Of a stretch of 64,000 nt of DNA, positions 1 to 8,285 are shown piece after piece. Numbering within the stretch: the stretch's first letter is position 1; every line of letters begins with the position of its first letter. The stretch comes from UBA8752 sp965657965 (lineage in GTDB: Bacteria; Bacteroidota; Bacteroidia; Flavobacteriales_D; Sanyastnellaceae): the NCBI GenBank assembly GCA_965657965.1, contig CBFHQM010000001.1, positions 124,001 to 188,000 of the forward strand, given 5' to 3'. A program made the translations under genes and the position numbers. A model generated the notes under the pieces. That model ran no database searches. It saw only the letters and a list, made by a program, of their open reading frames with translations, and was not told where the DNA came from.

Positions 1-234
1 CTTTATGCTGTGGGTTCCGTGGACCAGACCTTTATTGGAGAATTGAGGTTTGACACCACCCAGGTGACCAACGCTGCCGGCAGTGTAAGCTTCAACTTTA
101 GTGAGTTTTACAAGCAAGGACAAGCCGGTTTCGCCGTACTCGACATTGAGGCCACCAAAGGCTCATTGACCGGGATTGGCATCATCAAGATTGAAGAGGA
201 GTTGCTCAATGAGCAAACGGTCGTCATGGAGTAA
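1..234 (+). CDS. 3' end of an unknown protein (cut by the window edge)
   Basis: The frame is open from the first base and stops at TAA 232-234, so this is the C-terminal 77 or so residues of a longer protein. The GTG at position 10 is an internal valine codon at least as plausibly as a start. The segment alternates hydrophobic and polar residues, is rich in Thr, Ser and Gly and ends in an acidic tail, which suggests a beta-rich domain. I do not recognise a family. The tRNA gene follows about 60 bp downstream on the same strand. Confidence 0.6.
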   Translation, partial: LYAVGSVDQTFIGELRFDTTQVTNAAGSVSFNFSEFYKQGQAGFAVLDIEATKGSLTGIGIIKIEEELLNEQTVVME

Positions 235-269
235 AGCACTCCATGCACACGGAAAGCAAAGGATTTCCC

Positions 270-277
270 TATTTTCG
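270..277 (+). promoter_or_regulatory. candidate -7 box for tRNA-Pro
   Basis: TATTTTCG fits the TAnnTTYG pattern seen before many genes here and ends 19 nt before the first base of the tRNA. No clear -33 element is visible. Confidence 0.3.
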
Positions 278-296
278 CGCTCCGCTTCGGCGGTCT

Positions 297-369
297 CGGG
301 ATGTAGCTCAGTTGGTAGAGTACGCGTCTGGGGGACGTGTGGTCGCTGGTTCGAGTCCAGTCATCCCGA
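297..369 (+). tRNA. tRNA-Pro (anticodon GGG)
   Basis: A complete cloverleaf can be folded by hand. The acceptor stem CGGGATG (297-303) pairs with CATCCCG (362-368). The D stem GCTC pairs with GAGT (one G-T). The anticodon stem CGCGT (323-327) pairs with ACGTG (335-339) around the loop CTGGGGG, giving anticodon GGG at 330-332. The T stem GCTGG (345-349) pairs with CCAGT (357-361) around TTCGAGT. The discriminator is A369. The following bases are CCCA, so CCA is not encoded in the exact position and must be added after transcription. A strong terminator starts 5 bp later. Confidence 0.95.
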
Positions 370-374
370 CCCAT

Positions 375-410
375 GAAAGGGGAGCCCAAAAGGCTCTCCT
401 TTCGCTTTTA
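375..410 (+). terminator. intrinsic terminator after tRNA-Pro
   Basis: A 12-bp stem, GAAAGGGGAGCC (375-386) with GGCTCTCCTTTC (392-403), has one G-T pair and a CAAAA loop, and is followed by GCTTTTA. It lies directly after the tRNA, so the tRNA is probably the last unit of its transcript. Confidence 0.75.
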
Positions 411-419
411 TAGAACCTG

Positions 420-782
420 ATGGACGTCTTATTTGAACAACAATGGCGAGCCCTGCTCAACGCGCTGGAACAGCGATTTGGCGGCGGTATGGACCTGCAG
501 GACATTCTCTATTTGGTGGGCGTCCAAGAGCTCGGAAAGGGCTTTCAAAAATTCAAGAAACAGGAGAAAATGGACCTCATGCACGTGGCTGTGTGCACGG
601 TTCTAACCCCACAAGGTTTCTACAAATTCGTGGGCAGAGACGACGATGGGTGGCCCCATTTCGAGTCACAGATCTCGCTGCCTGAATTGGAGCCCAAAGC
701 GCAAGATGCACTGATCAGACGGGCCTTGATTGATTATTTCGGACCTGACTTGGACCGAATCAGCGGCCCGCAAACCGCTTGA
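420..782 (+). CDS. conserved hypothetical protein
   Basis: This 120-residue soluble, mixed-charge protein has no signal peptide or membrane segment. It carries the stretch QDILYLVGVQELGKG near residues 28-42 and DLMHVAVC near 52-59. From memory it matches a small uncharacterised protein common in Flavobacteriia, but I know no function for it. It starts at an ATG 10 bp after the tRNA terminator and converges on the regulator gene downstream, overlapping that gene's 3' end by 23 bp. Composition and codon use look like the neighbours. Confidence 0.7.
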   Translation: MDVLFEQQWRALLNALEQRFGGGMDLQDILYLVGVQELGKGFQKFKKQEKMDLMHVAVCTVLTPQGFYKFVGRDDDGWPHFESQISLPELEPKAQDALIRRALIDYFGPDLDRISGPQTA

Positions 783-1812
783 GAGAGGCTTCGTCTTGGA
801 TGATGACGTTCTTGCCCTCCAAGGTGATCCATCCATCGGATTTGAAATCACTGAGTGCACGAATTAAACTCTCTTTTGCTGTCCCCACCATGCCCGCAAG
901 GTCCTCGCGGCTCAGCTGAGGTCGGCTTGAAGACTCTTCGAAACGCGACTGCAAATCCAACAAAGCTTGGGCTGTGCGTTCCCGAACAGAAGCATAGGCC
1001 AAGGCCAGTAGTCGCTCTTGGTTTTGGGTGACTTCACCCGCCAACAACCGAATGAAACGCATGGCAACATCGCGGTTGCGGTGCATCAAATCGAGAAAAA
1101 CCTTTCGCGGAACGAGGTGAACCTCGGCGTCCTCTAATACTTCGGCTGCACTGCCGTATTCCAAGCCTTTGAGCACGTCCATGTGACCAAAGAAGTCTCC
1201 TGCTTTGCACAATTCAATGATGAGCTCCTTGCCGTAATTGTCCGTCCTCAGAATCTTTACCACACCTGAAGCCACGTAATAGACGTGATTCGTTGCGTCG
1301 CCTTCGGCATAGAGAAATTGCCCCGATGCATACCGTCTGGGGCGCTCTCCCATGGCGATGCCCGGAATGCCTGTGTGCTCGTGAGCATCGGCAATGAATT
1401 CATTCAGGCGCTGGGGTGCACGGCCATATTCCCGTTGAAGAATGGCACTTTTGCGCAGGCGAACCTCGATGGTCGCCAACAAATCTGCTTCGCTAAACGG
1501 CTTGACCAAATAATCGTCGGCTCCACTGGTCATGCCCCTCCTCATTTCTTCCGAACCATCTCTGGATGTGAGGAAAATAAAGGGAATCATGGCCGTTTGC
1601 GGATCATTGGAGAGATAGTGCAACACACCGTACCCATCGAGTTCGGGCATTTCGACGTCACAAATGATCATGTCGGGGCGCTCCAACTGAGCGCGCTCGA
1701 CGCCCTGCTTCCCGTGCTCCGCTTCAATCACTTCATATCCAGCGAGTTGCAGGATATCAGCCGTGGTGGTTCGGAGGAACTGGTTGTCCTCCACGATCAG
1801 AATCTTCTTCAA
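760..1812 (-). CDS. response regulator fused to a CRP/FNR-type regulator
   Basis: This is a 350-residue transcription factor. Residues 1-120 form a receiver domain with the acidic pair E8/D9, phospho-acceptor D52 in IICDVEMPELDG and K104 in YLVKPF. A linker follows, then a cyclic-nucleotide-binding-like beta roll (about 155-270, with ASGVVKIL and GDFFGHMDVL), and a CRP-type winged helix (about 275-345, with LSREDLAGMVGTAKESLIRAL). Family knowledge says a histidine kinase controls the receiver and the C-terminal part binds DNA. The cNMP pocket lacks an obvious arginine for cyclic nucleotide binding, so the roll may be structural. The start is TTG at 1812; the next methionine lies inside the receiver, so TTG is the only sensible start. 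No kinase gene is adjacent, so the partner is unknown. Confidence 0.85.
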   Translation of the reverse strand: MKKILIVEDNQFLRTTTADILQLAGYEVIEAEHGKQGVERAQLERPDMIICDVEMPELDGYGVLHYLSNDPQTAMIPFIFLTSRDGSEEMRRGMTSGADDYLVKPFSEADLLATIEVRLRKSAILQREYGRAPQRLNEFIADAHEHTGIPGIAMGERPRRYASGQFLYAEGDATNHVYYVASGVVKILRTDNYGKELIIELCKAGDFFGHMDVLKGLEYGSAAEVLEDAEVHLVPRKVFLDLMHRNRDVAMRFIRLLAGEVTQNQERLLALAYASVRERTAQALLDLQSRFEESSSRPQLSREDLAGMVGTAKESLIRALSDFKSDGWITLEGKNVIIQDEASLKRFAGR

Positions 1813-1929
1813 AGCGACGTGGTTATTCTTAGGGGTGCAATAGGCCGTTCAACAGGGCTCAATTTAAGGCGTTCACACGTGGTCACCGAGTTGGCCACAA
1901 AACGTAGCCAAATCGTCGTTGGGCTGGGT

Positions 1930-1937
1930 TAAATTCG
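1930..1937 (+). promoter_or_regulatory. candidate -7 box for pheT
   Basis: TAAATTCG fits TAnnTTYG and ends 28 nt before the pheT ATG. No convincing -33 TTG lies at the expected distance. Confidence 0.35.
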
Positions 1938-1965
1938 CAGACCACCCGCCCCGAATACCCCTGTC

Positions 1966-4416
1966 ATGAAAGTATCCATGGAATGGCTCACCACTTGGCT
2001 TCCCATCAAGGAAACAAGCGCAGTGAACCCCCAACAGATTTCCGACATCCTCACCGCGAGTGGGCTCGAAGTCGAAGGCCTTGAGGAGATGCCCGCTGTC
2101 CCAGGTGGTCTCAAGGGCATGGTGGTTGGCGAAGTGTTGACCTGCGAACAACACCCGAATGCGGACCGCCTTCGCGTGACCACAGTGGACGTGGGCCAAG
2201 ATGCCCCATTGCACATTGTGTGCGGCGCGCCCAATGTGGCGGCTGGCCAAAAGGTCATTGTCGCCGGCGTTGGTGCCGTTTGTCACCCGCTCGAGGGAGA
2301 GCCATTTAAAATCAAAAAAGGCAAGATTCGAGGAGAGGTTTCCGAAGGCATGATCTGTGCCGAAGATGAATTGGGAACCGGAACCAGTCACGATGGTATT
2401 TTGGTGTTGGAGGCGGATGTAGCCGTAGGATCACCCGCCGCTTCTGCGCTCGGACTGGAGTCCGATCACTGCATCGAAATTGGATTGACCCCCAACCGAA
2501 CAGACGCCATGGGACACCGTGGCGTGGCCAGAGACCTAAGGGCCGCATGGAAATGGAATGGCGGTGACGGAAACGGCGCCAGCTTGCCAGACTTGGTGGT
2601 TCCCGCTCCTCCTTCCCTCGCTTCGGGCCAAGGTCCGGTTGGACTTCGGGTCGAAGATGAGCTGGGCTGCCCTTGTTATCTCGGCGTCACCCTAACCGAC
2701 CTCAAAGTGGGGCCTGCGCCAGAGTGGATGCAGCAGCGACTCCGGACCATTGGCATCGAGCCAAAAAACAATGTGGTGGACATCACCAATTACATTCTCC
2801 ATGACTTGGGTCAGCCCCTGCATGCCTTTGACGCCGACAAAATCAACGGCGAGGTGGTGGTGCGAAAAGCCAAGGAAGGAGAGCCATTCAAAGCCTTAGA
2901 TGATCGGGACCTTGAGCTTTCTTCTGCGGACTTGGTGATCGCCGACGCCAGCCAGCCCATGTGCTTGGCGGGCATTTATGGTGGAGCCAATTCTGGCGTG
3001 ACCGACAACACCACTCGGGTGTTCCTCGAAAGCGCATGGTTTGAGCCGGTTACCGTTCGGAAAAGTGCAAAGCGTCATGCCTTGTCTACCGATGCTTCCT
3101 TCCGTTTTGAACGCGGTGTAGACCCTTCCACTCCTCGACCTGCACTCGAAATGGCAGTGGCCCTTCTCAAAGAGCACGCCGGGGCGCGCGTCGACGGCGG
3201 TGTGCAAAGTTTCGAAGGAGACTTACCAAAGTCCAACAACATCCAATTGGATTGGTCTTATCTCGACAAGCTGATTGGGGTAGAATTGGACCGAGCGAGG
3301 GTGCGTGGCATCCTCGAAGACTTGGACATCTCCGTTGTCAAAGAAGCGCCAACTGGACTGGACCTCTCCATCCCTGCGTACCGACGAGACGTGACCCGGC
3401 CGGCCGACGTGGTCGAAGAGATTTTGCGCATTCACGGTTACGACCACATCCCCTTGCCAGGCCGGATGAAAGTCAGCCTGTCGGACCGGCCTAAACCTGA
3501 CCCAGAAGTCCTCAGAAAAGAGTGGGCTGGAATCTTAGTGGGCCGCGGTTTTCATGAGATGATGCACAATTCGCTTGTGCCAGCTGCCCATGCTTCTTTG
3601 ATTGCCGATGACACCCTCAACCCCGAGTTGTCCGTGTCGTTGCTGAACCCACTCAGTTCCGAATTGGATGCCATGAGGCAAACCTTGGTTTTCCAAGGTT
3701 TGGAGACCATTGCCCGCAACCGGAATCACCAGCGCCCTGACCTTTGTCTTTTTGAATTCGGCAAGGTTTACCGCCAAGGAGAAGAAGGAGGACACACAGA
3801 AGAAGAACGTCTCGTTCTGTTTGTCACCGGTCGAACCCATCCAGAAAGTTGGCGCGGAGAGGAGACCGACGGCCTGTCCTTTTTGAAAGGTGCTGTCGAC
3901 GCCATCCTCACCCGTAGCTCACTCGCCGCCATCAAGCGATTGGACTTGCCCGCAGGAGAAATGTTCAAGGAAGGACTCCTCTTGGAGGGCAAGGGCGGAT
4001 TCAAAGCAAGGGTCGGACAGGTGCACCCCACCCTGGCGCGCCATTTCAACGTAGACGATGCCGTGTATTGCGCGGACTTGCCGGTATTGGGGCTTTTGAA
4101 AGGTGTGGAAAGAAGCCAAGTGTCGTCCAACCCCCTTCCCCGCTTTCCCTGGGTCCGCCGCGACCTCAGCCTCATCGTCCCCGCAGGTGTTGGCTATGCC
4201 GACATCGAGGCCTTGGTGCGCCAAACCACGGGCAAACTTCTGAGACAAGTCAACTTGTTTGACGTCTACACCGACCCCACGTCAGAAACCACATCTTACG
4301 CGATTTCCATTCAACTGCAGGATCCCGAAAAGACGCTGCAAGAGAAAGCCATCGAAAAGACCATCCAGCGGGTCAAAGGCCAACTGGAACAGCGGTTGGG
4401 TGTCACCCTCAAGTAA
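1966..4416 (+). CDS. pheT: phenylalanine-tRNA ligase beta subunit
   Basis: PheT is the tRNA-binding subunit of the heterotetrameric enzyme that charges tRNA-Phe in the cytoplasm. At 816 residues it has the normal bacterial length. The domains run in the usual order: N-terminal EMAP-like tRNA-binding fold (about 40-155, with GEVLTCEQHPNADRL), B3/B4 editing region (about 215-390, with VVDITNYILHDLGQPLHAFD), B5 domain (about 410-480), a catalytic-like core, and a C-terminal ferredoxin-like anticodon-binding domain (about 725-816, with FPWVRRDLSLIV). The ATG at 1966 begins the typical MKVSxxWL sequence. pheS is not next to it, which is common in Bacteroidota. The acyltransferase gene starts at the very next base after its stop. 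Confidence 0.97.
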   Translation: MKVSMEWLTTWLPIKETSAVNPQQISDILTASGLEVEGLEEMPAVPGGLKGMVVGEVLTCEQHPNADRLRVTTVDVGQDAPLHIVCGAPNVAAGQKVIVAGVGAVCHPLEGEPFKIKKGKIRGEVSEGMICAEDELGTGTSHDGILVLEADVAVGSPAASALGLESDHCIEIGLTPNRTDAMGHRGVARDLRAAWKWNGGDGNGASLPDLVVPAPPSLASGQGPVGLRVEDELGCPCYLGVTLTDLKVGPAPEWMQQRLRTIGIEPKNNVVDITNYILHDLGQPLHAFDADKINGEVVVRKAKEGEPFKALDDRDLELSSADLVIADASQPMCLAGIYGGANSGVTDNTTRVFLESAWFEPVTVRKSAKRHALSTDASFRFERGVDPSTPRPALEMAVALLKEHAGARVDGGVQSFEGDLPKSNNIQLDWSYLDKLIGVELDRARVRGILEDLDISVVKEAPTGLDLSIPAYRRDVTRPADVVEEILRIHGYDHIPLPGRMKVSLSDRPKPDPEVLRKEWAGILVGRGFHEMMHNSLVPAAHASLIADDTLNPELSVSLLNPLSSELDAMRQTLVFQGLETIARNRNHQRPDLCLFEFGKVYRQGEEGGHTEEERLVLFVTGRTHPESWRGEETDGLSFLKGAVDAILTRSSLAAIKRLDLPAGEMFKEGLLLEGKGGFKARVGQVHPTLARHFNVDDAVYCADLPVLGLLKGVERSQVSSNPLPRFPWVRRDLSLIVPAGVGYADIEALVRQTTGKLLRQVNLFDVYTDPTSETTSYAISIQLQDPEKTLQEKAIEKTIQRVKGQLEQRLGVTLK

Positions 4417-5772
4417 GTGGCCCGACGCGTCCCCCCTCGGTTCCGCATTCCCACATCCAAATCCCATTGGATGTACCTGGCCTTTCGACCGCTGGGCCAA
4501 TGGGTATTCAAAATGTGGCACCGGGTGGAGATCCAAGGTGTGCCGCATCTTGTCGACACAAAAAAGCAAAAGCAAAGACCGGCGCGCATCCTGTATTCCG
4601 GGCATCAAAATGCCCTGGCAGATCCTGTTTTTGCCTGCGTGAGCTTGTCGAGACAGATGCACTACTTCACCCGTGCAGACGTGTTCGCCAACCCTGTGGC
4701 TCGGGCCATTCTGTTGCGCATCAACATGATGCCCATCTTTCGGCCTGTAGACCGCGCACCCCAAATGGTGGAACGAAACAAGGACACCTTCGCTGCGGCA
4801 TATGCCCGCCTCGAAGCGGGGGCCTCGTTGGGCATTTTTCCAGAAGCCGGACACCTCGATGAACGTCGAACGCGTCGATTTCGACACGGCTCCGCGCGGC
4901 TCATTTTAGGAGCCATGTGCCGCCCTTCACTCCAGCAAAGGGGCCTAGAGGTGCAACCCGTCGTCATGGACTTCGAGCGCTACGAAGGCTACCGTACCAC
5001 CGCGCGGCTGCGCATTGGTGCCCCCCTTGACTTGACGACATTTTGGGCCACTTCAGAGGACAACGGAGGGCAAAGAATCGCCTTGAGTCAAACCATGCGC
5101 TCTGCACTGTGCGCCTTGTCTGTGGAACTCACCGAAGGCCCGCTTTACGACGCACACCTCGCCCTTTGCCGGTACCTCGAGGGGTACAACAATCGTGTGC
5201 CCCATCCACATGTTTTGGCACACCTCGAGGGTCGGTTAAAGGCGGAAGAACAAGCGGTTTTGTTGGACTTCCAGGCCCTGCTCAAAGACGGCATGCCCCA
5301 CCCTCGGCATGCCGAGACATTTACCGCCCTTGGACGGTTGCACGCAAATGGGACCACGCCATGGTCGTCAGAAGTTTGGCGCTGGCCAACCTGGATTGTG
5401 TTCAAATTGACCACAGGGTGGTGGCCCATTTTGATCGAGAAGCGCATGGCTGAGCTTGTGAAGGATCCCGCCTACCGGACCACCTTCGGCATCCCCCTTT
5501 TGCTCTTTTGTGTCTCCACCACATGGGGTCTTTTGGCGCTCACTGTGGCCTGTCTCACCCACAACATGGCTGTTGGCCTGTTCACCATCTTGATGCTGCG
5601 CTTGTCTCAAGCGGTGGCCATGCCCTACGAAGACCGCCGTCTCGACCGACGCAATGAGCGCGAGGCCCAGCCTTATTCAGCGCACCCTTGGGTGGTCAAG
5701 TGGTGTCACTTGCGCGCAGCAGAAGCTACACAACGACAGAGAAAAGGAGACAGCTTGGGCGATGGAGAATAG
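4417..5772 (+). CDS. PlsC-like 1-acyl-glycerol-3-phosphate acyltransferase family protein
   Basis: This 451-residue protein belongs to the glycerolipid acyltransferase superfamily, which moves fatty acyl groups onto lysophosphatidate or related acceptors at the inner membrane. The catalytic H-x-N-x-L-x-D block reads GHQNALADP (about residues 62-70) and the acceptor-binding block reads IFPEAGHLDE (about 144-153). Past the roughly 230-residue catalytic domain, a long extension ends in two hydrophobic segments (about 365-420), probably membrane anchors. GTG at 4417 abuts the pheT stop; ATG at 4471 is an alternative start that loses 18 residues. Translational coupling to pheT is likely. The substrate cannot be told from sequence. 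Confidence 0.85.
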   Translation: MARRVPPRFRIPTSKSHWMYLAFRPLGQWVFKMWHRVEIQGVPHLVDTKKQKQRPARILYSGHQNALADPVFACVSLSRQMHYFTRADVFANPVARAILLRINMMPIFRPVDRAPQMVERNKDTFAAAYARLEAGASLGIFPEAGHLDERRTRRFRHGSARLILGAMCRPSLQQRGLEVQPVVMDFERYEGYRTTARLRIGAPLDLTTFWATSEDNGGQRIALSQTMRSALCALSVELTEGPLYDAHLALCRYLEGYNNRVPHPHVLAHLEGRLKAEEQAVLLDFQALLKDGMPHPRHAETFTALGRLHANGTTPWSSEVWRWPTWIVFKLTTGWWPILIEKRMAELVKDPAYRTTFGIPLLLFCVSTTWGLLALTVACLTHNMAVGLFTILMLRLSQAVAMPYEDRRLDRRNEREAQPYSAHPWVVKWCHLRAAEATQRQRKGDSLGDGE

Positions 5773-5829
5773 AACACCACTTGAATTCCACATCGCCCCG
5801 GTTTTGTCTTAATTTTCATCAAACATTGG

Positions 5830-6516
5830 ATGGGCATGGACCAGCAAAAAATCCTTGTGGTGGACGACGAACCAGACATTCTGGAACTCGTGCAATACAA
5901 CCTAGAAAAAGAGGGGTTTTCCGTTTACACGGCAGGAAACGGGCGAGAGGCCATTGAAATCGCGACAGAAGTCACACCCGATTTGATTTTGCTCGACGTG
6001 ATGATGCCCGAAATGGACGGCATGGAAACCTGCATCGAAATGCGGGAGAACAGCGTACTCGACCGGACCATCATCGCCTTTCTAACAGCCAGAGGCGAGG
6101 ACTACAGTCAAATCGCAGGCTTCGATGCTGGTGCGGACGACTACATCACCAAACCCATTAAACCCCGGGTTCTCCTGAGCCGAATCAAAGCCTTGCTGCG
6201 ACGAAAAGGAAATGCCACGTCGCCCGGAAAAGTGGTGGAGACCAACACGATCAAAATTGACCGTGAACGCTACTTGGTCATCAAAGACGGTCAGGAGATG
6301 AGCCTGCCCAAAAAGGAATTTGAACTCTTGTCCCTGCTGGCTTCTCAACCCGGTAAAGTGTTTACCCGAAGCGCCATCTTGTCGATGGTATGGGGCAACG
6401 AGGTCGTGGTCGGAGACCGCACCATCGACGTGCACATCCGCAAACTCCGTGAAAAGCTGGGGGACGATTACTTCAAGACCATCAAAGGCGTCGGCTACAA
6501 GTTCGAGGAGAAATGA
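5830..6516 (+). CDS. OmpR/PhoB-family response regulator
   Basis: This 228-residue cytoplasmic regulator has an N-terminal receiver (acidic pair D12/D13, phospho-acceptor D56 in ILLDVMMPEMDG, K108 in YITKPIKPR) and a C-terminal OmpR-type winged helix (about 130-226, with MSLPKKEFELLSLLA and RTIDVHIRKLREKLG). It overlaps the downstream histidine kinase by 4 bp (ATGA), so the two form a coupled pair. The arrangement resembles PhoB-PhoR of Bacteroidota, but no pho gene is nearby and the signal is not shown. ATG at 5836 is an equally possible start. A near-consensus -7 box (TAATTTTC, 5810-5817) lies just upstream. Confidence 0.92.
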   Translation: MGMDQQKILVVDDEPDILELVQYNLEKEGFSVYTAGNGREAIEIATEVTPDLILLDVMMPEMDGMETCIEMRENSVLDRTIIAFLTARGEDYSQIAGFDAGADDYITKPIKPRVLLSRIKALLRRKGNATSPGKVVETNTIKIDRERYLVIKDGQEMSLPKKEFELLSLLASQPGKVFTRSAILSMVWGNEVVVGDRTIDVHIRKLREKLGDDYFKTIKGVGYKFEEK

Positions 6517-7556
6517 ATGTTCGTACCCCGCGCGGCGTGGCTTTCGCGTCTGCCTTCGTGATCACCATACTCGGGCTCGGATTCCTCGCCCTCGTGCTCA
6601 AATTGTACGGCATCCAAGCCCCGATTCAAGCTTTCGCTTTGCTGGCCGTTGGGTTTTTCGTGCTCGCATTGGCCATCATCTACAGTGCCATTGAGCGTTT
6701 CATCTACCAAAAGGTGCGCATCATTTACAAGAACATTCACCGGTTCAAAAGCACAAAGGAGCGAGCCAAGGATGTCAAAATGAACGAAGATGTGATGGAC
6801 AAGGTCCAACACGACGTGATGGACTGGGCGACCGAACGGGTAGAAGAGATTTCCCAGCTCAAGGAGCAAGACAGCTTCCGGAAGGACTTCATTGGCAATG
6901 TGGCCCACGAATTAAAAACGCCTGTCTTCAACATCCAAGGCTACATCCTCACGCTGTTGGAGGGGGCATTAGAAGACCCCGAAAACAACCGAAAATTCCT
7001 GATCAAGGCGGCTAAAAATACCGACCGCATGGCAGCGTTGATCGAAGACCTCGATGTGATCACCAAAATCGAAAGCGGTTATCTCGAACTCGAACAAGGC
7101 ACATTCAACTTGTCGGACTTGGTCACTGAGGTCCTGGATCAATTGGAACAAAAGGCCAAACGGTTCGGGATTCAGGTGGAATTTGTAGACGAAGGACGAC
7201 GCAACGTGGAAGTCGTGGGGGACGCTCCAAGAATCGAACAAGTGGTCACCAACCTCGTCTCCAACAGTCTGCGCTACGGGAAAGAAGGGGGCAAGACCCA
7301 AGTCCGCTTTTTTGACATGGAAGAGCAAGTACTCATTGAAGTGGCCGACGATGGGATCGGCATGTCAGAGGAGCACTTGCCTCGAATTTTTGAGCGTTTT
7401 TACCGCGTCGACAAGAGCCGGTCACGCAACGCCGGTGGCAGTGGACTTGGCCTTTCTATTGTCAAACACATCATCGAAGCACACGAGCAGAGCATCTCCG
7501 TGCGCTCGACGCCCAACAAGGGCTCCACCTTCTCTTTTACCATGAAGAAGGCCTGA
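6513..7556 (+). CDS. membrane sensor histidine kinase (PhoR-like)
   Basis: This 347-residue kinase has two N-terminal membrane segments (about 10-30 and 36-57) with almost no loop between them, so there is no sizeable extracytoplasmic sensor domain. A coiled linker follows (58-120), then the dimerisation domain with phospho-accepting H132 in NVAHELKTP, and the ATPase domain with N box QVVTNLVSNSLRYG, G1 ADDGIGM and G2 GGSGLGLSIV. It phosphorylates the regulator encoded just upstream. The missing periplasmic domain suggests it senses membrane or cytoplasmic cues, or works with a partner as PhoR does with the PstSCAB-PhoU system. The start overlaps the upstream stop by 4 bp. Confidence 0.93.
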   Translation: MNVRTPRGVAFASAFVITILGLGFLALVLKLYGIQAPIQAFALLAVGFFVLALAIIYSAIERFIYQKVRIIYKNIHRFKSTKERAKDVKMNEDVMDKVQHDVMDWATERVEEISQLKEQDSFRKDFIGNVAHELKTPVFNIQGYILTLLEGALEDPENNRKFLIKAAKNTDRMAALIEDLDVITKIESGYLELEQGTFNLSDLVTEVLDQLEQKAKRFGIQVEFVDEGRRNVEVVGDAPRIEQVVTNLVSNSLRYGKEGGKTQVRFFDMEEQVLIEVADDGIGMSEEHLPRIFERFYRVDKSRSRNAGGSGLGLSIVKHIIEAHEQSISVRSTPNKGSTFSFTMKKA

Positions 7557-7562
7557 ACTCGG

Positions 7563-8228
7563 TCACTGACCTCCTTGCATCATTCCCGTTCCCGCAGCGT
7601 TTACAAAGGGATTGGCCTGTTTTTCTTCTCCGATTGTGGTCGAAGGGCCATGACCCGGCCACACCACATGTCCATCGGGCAGGGCATACAACACCTGCTC
7701 AATGCTTTTGGCGAGCACCGTAGGGTCACCGCCGGGCAAATCTGTCCGGCCCACGCTGCCCTTGAACAACACATCACCCCCAACGACTCTTTGGTTTTGG
7801 TCGTCCACAAACACCACATGTCCAGGAGCATGTCCAGGGGTCCAGAGCACGCGCAACTCAAGCTGACCGAAGCGTAAGGTTTGACCCGATTCTAGCCGTT
7901 TCGGATGCAAATCTGGCAAAGGGTCCATGGGGACCCCATACAGTTCTGCTGCCCTTGGGGCCATGGCATACGTCGGCTCGTCTTCCGCGAGCAACTGCGG
8001 ACGCAACCCGTGCTTTTCTGCCATGCCTGCACAACCCAACACATGATCGAGGTGTGCGTGGGTCATGAGCACAGCCCGGGGCGTCCAACCCCGCTTGTTC
8101 AGGGCCGCATCAAAAGCGTCCCACTCCGCAGGGGTAGACATTCCTGGATCAAAAACGATGGCCCCTCCTTCTCCATCGTGCAAAACGACGGTATTTTCAG
8201 AAAAAGCGTTGCAAGCTTGGACGAACAT
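7563..8228 (-). CDS. metallo-beta-lactamase-fold hydrolase (glyoxalase II-like)
   Basis: This 221-residue cytoplasmic enzyme has the zinc-binding block THAHLDH (H57, H59, D61, H62), with further ligand histidines in TPGHAPGH, the aspartate in GGDVLF and a final histidine in VWPGHGPST. That is the complete ligand set of a binuclear hydrolase of the hydroxyacylglutathione hydrolase/YcbL group, which cleaves thioesters. Length and motif order match YcbL-like enzymes. It ends 7 bp from the 3' end of the kinase gene (convergent) and is divergent from the large secreted protein downstream. The natural substrate is unknown. Confidence 0.85.
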   Translation of the reverse strand: MFVQACNAFSENTVVLHDGEGGAIVFDPGMSTPAEWDAFDAALNKRGWTPRAVLMTHAHLDHVLGCAGMAEKHGLRPQLLAEDEPTYAMAPRAAELYGVPMDPLPDLHPKRLESGQTLRFGQLELRVLWTPGHAPGHVVFVDDQNQRVVGGDVLFKGSVGRTDLPGGDPTVLAKSIEQVLYALPDGHVVWPGHGPSTTIGEEKQANPFVNAAGTGMMQGGQ

Positions 8229-8285
8229 GGCCGCAAGTTCCCCTATTCAAGCCAAACCCCATGCGTGGTTTGTACTTTGCCTTCA

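Noticed and set aside
7905..8285. N-terminal extension of the secreted protein into the metallo-beta-lactamase gene
   Set aside because: The extension lies inside the coding region of the opposite-strand hydrolase; ATG 8286 gives a proper signal peptide.
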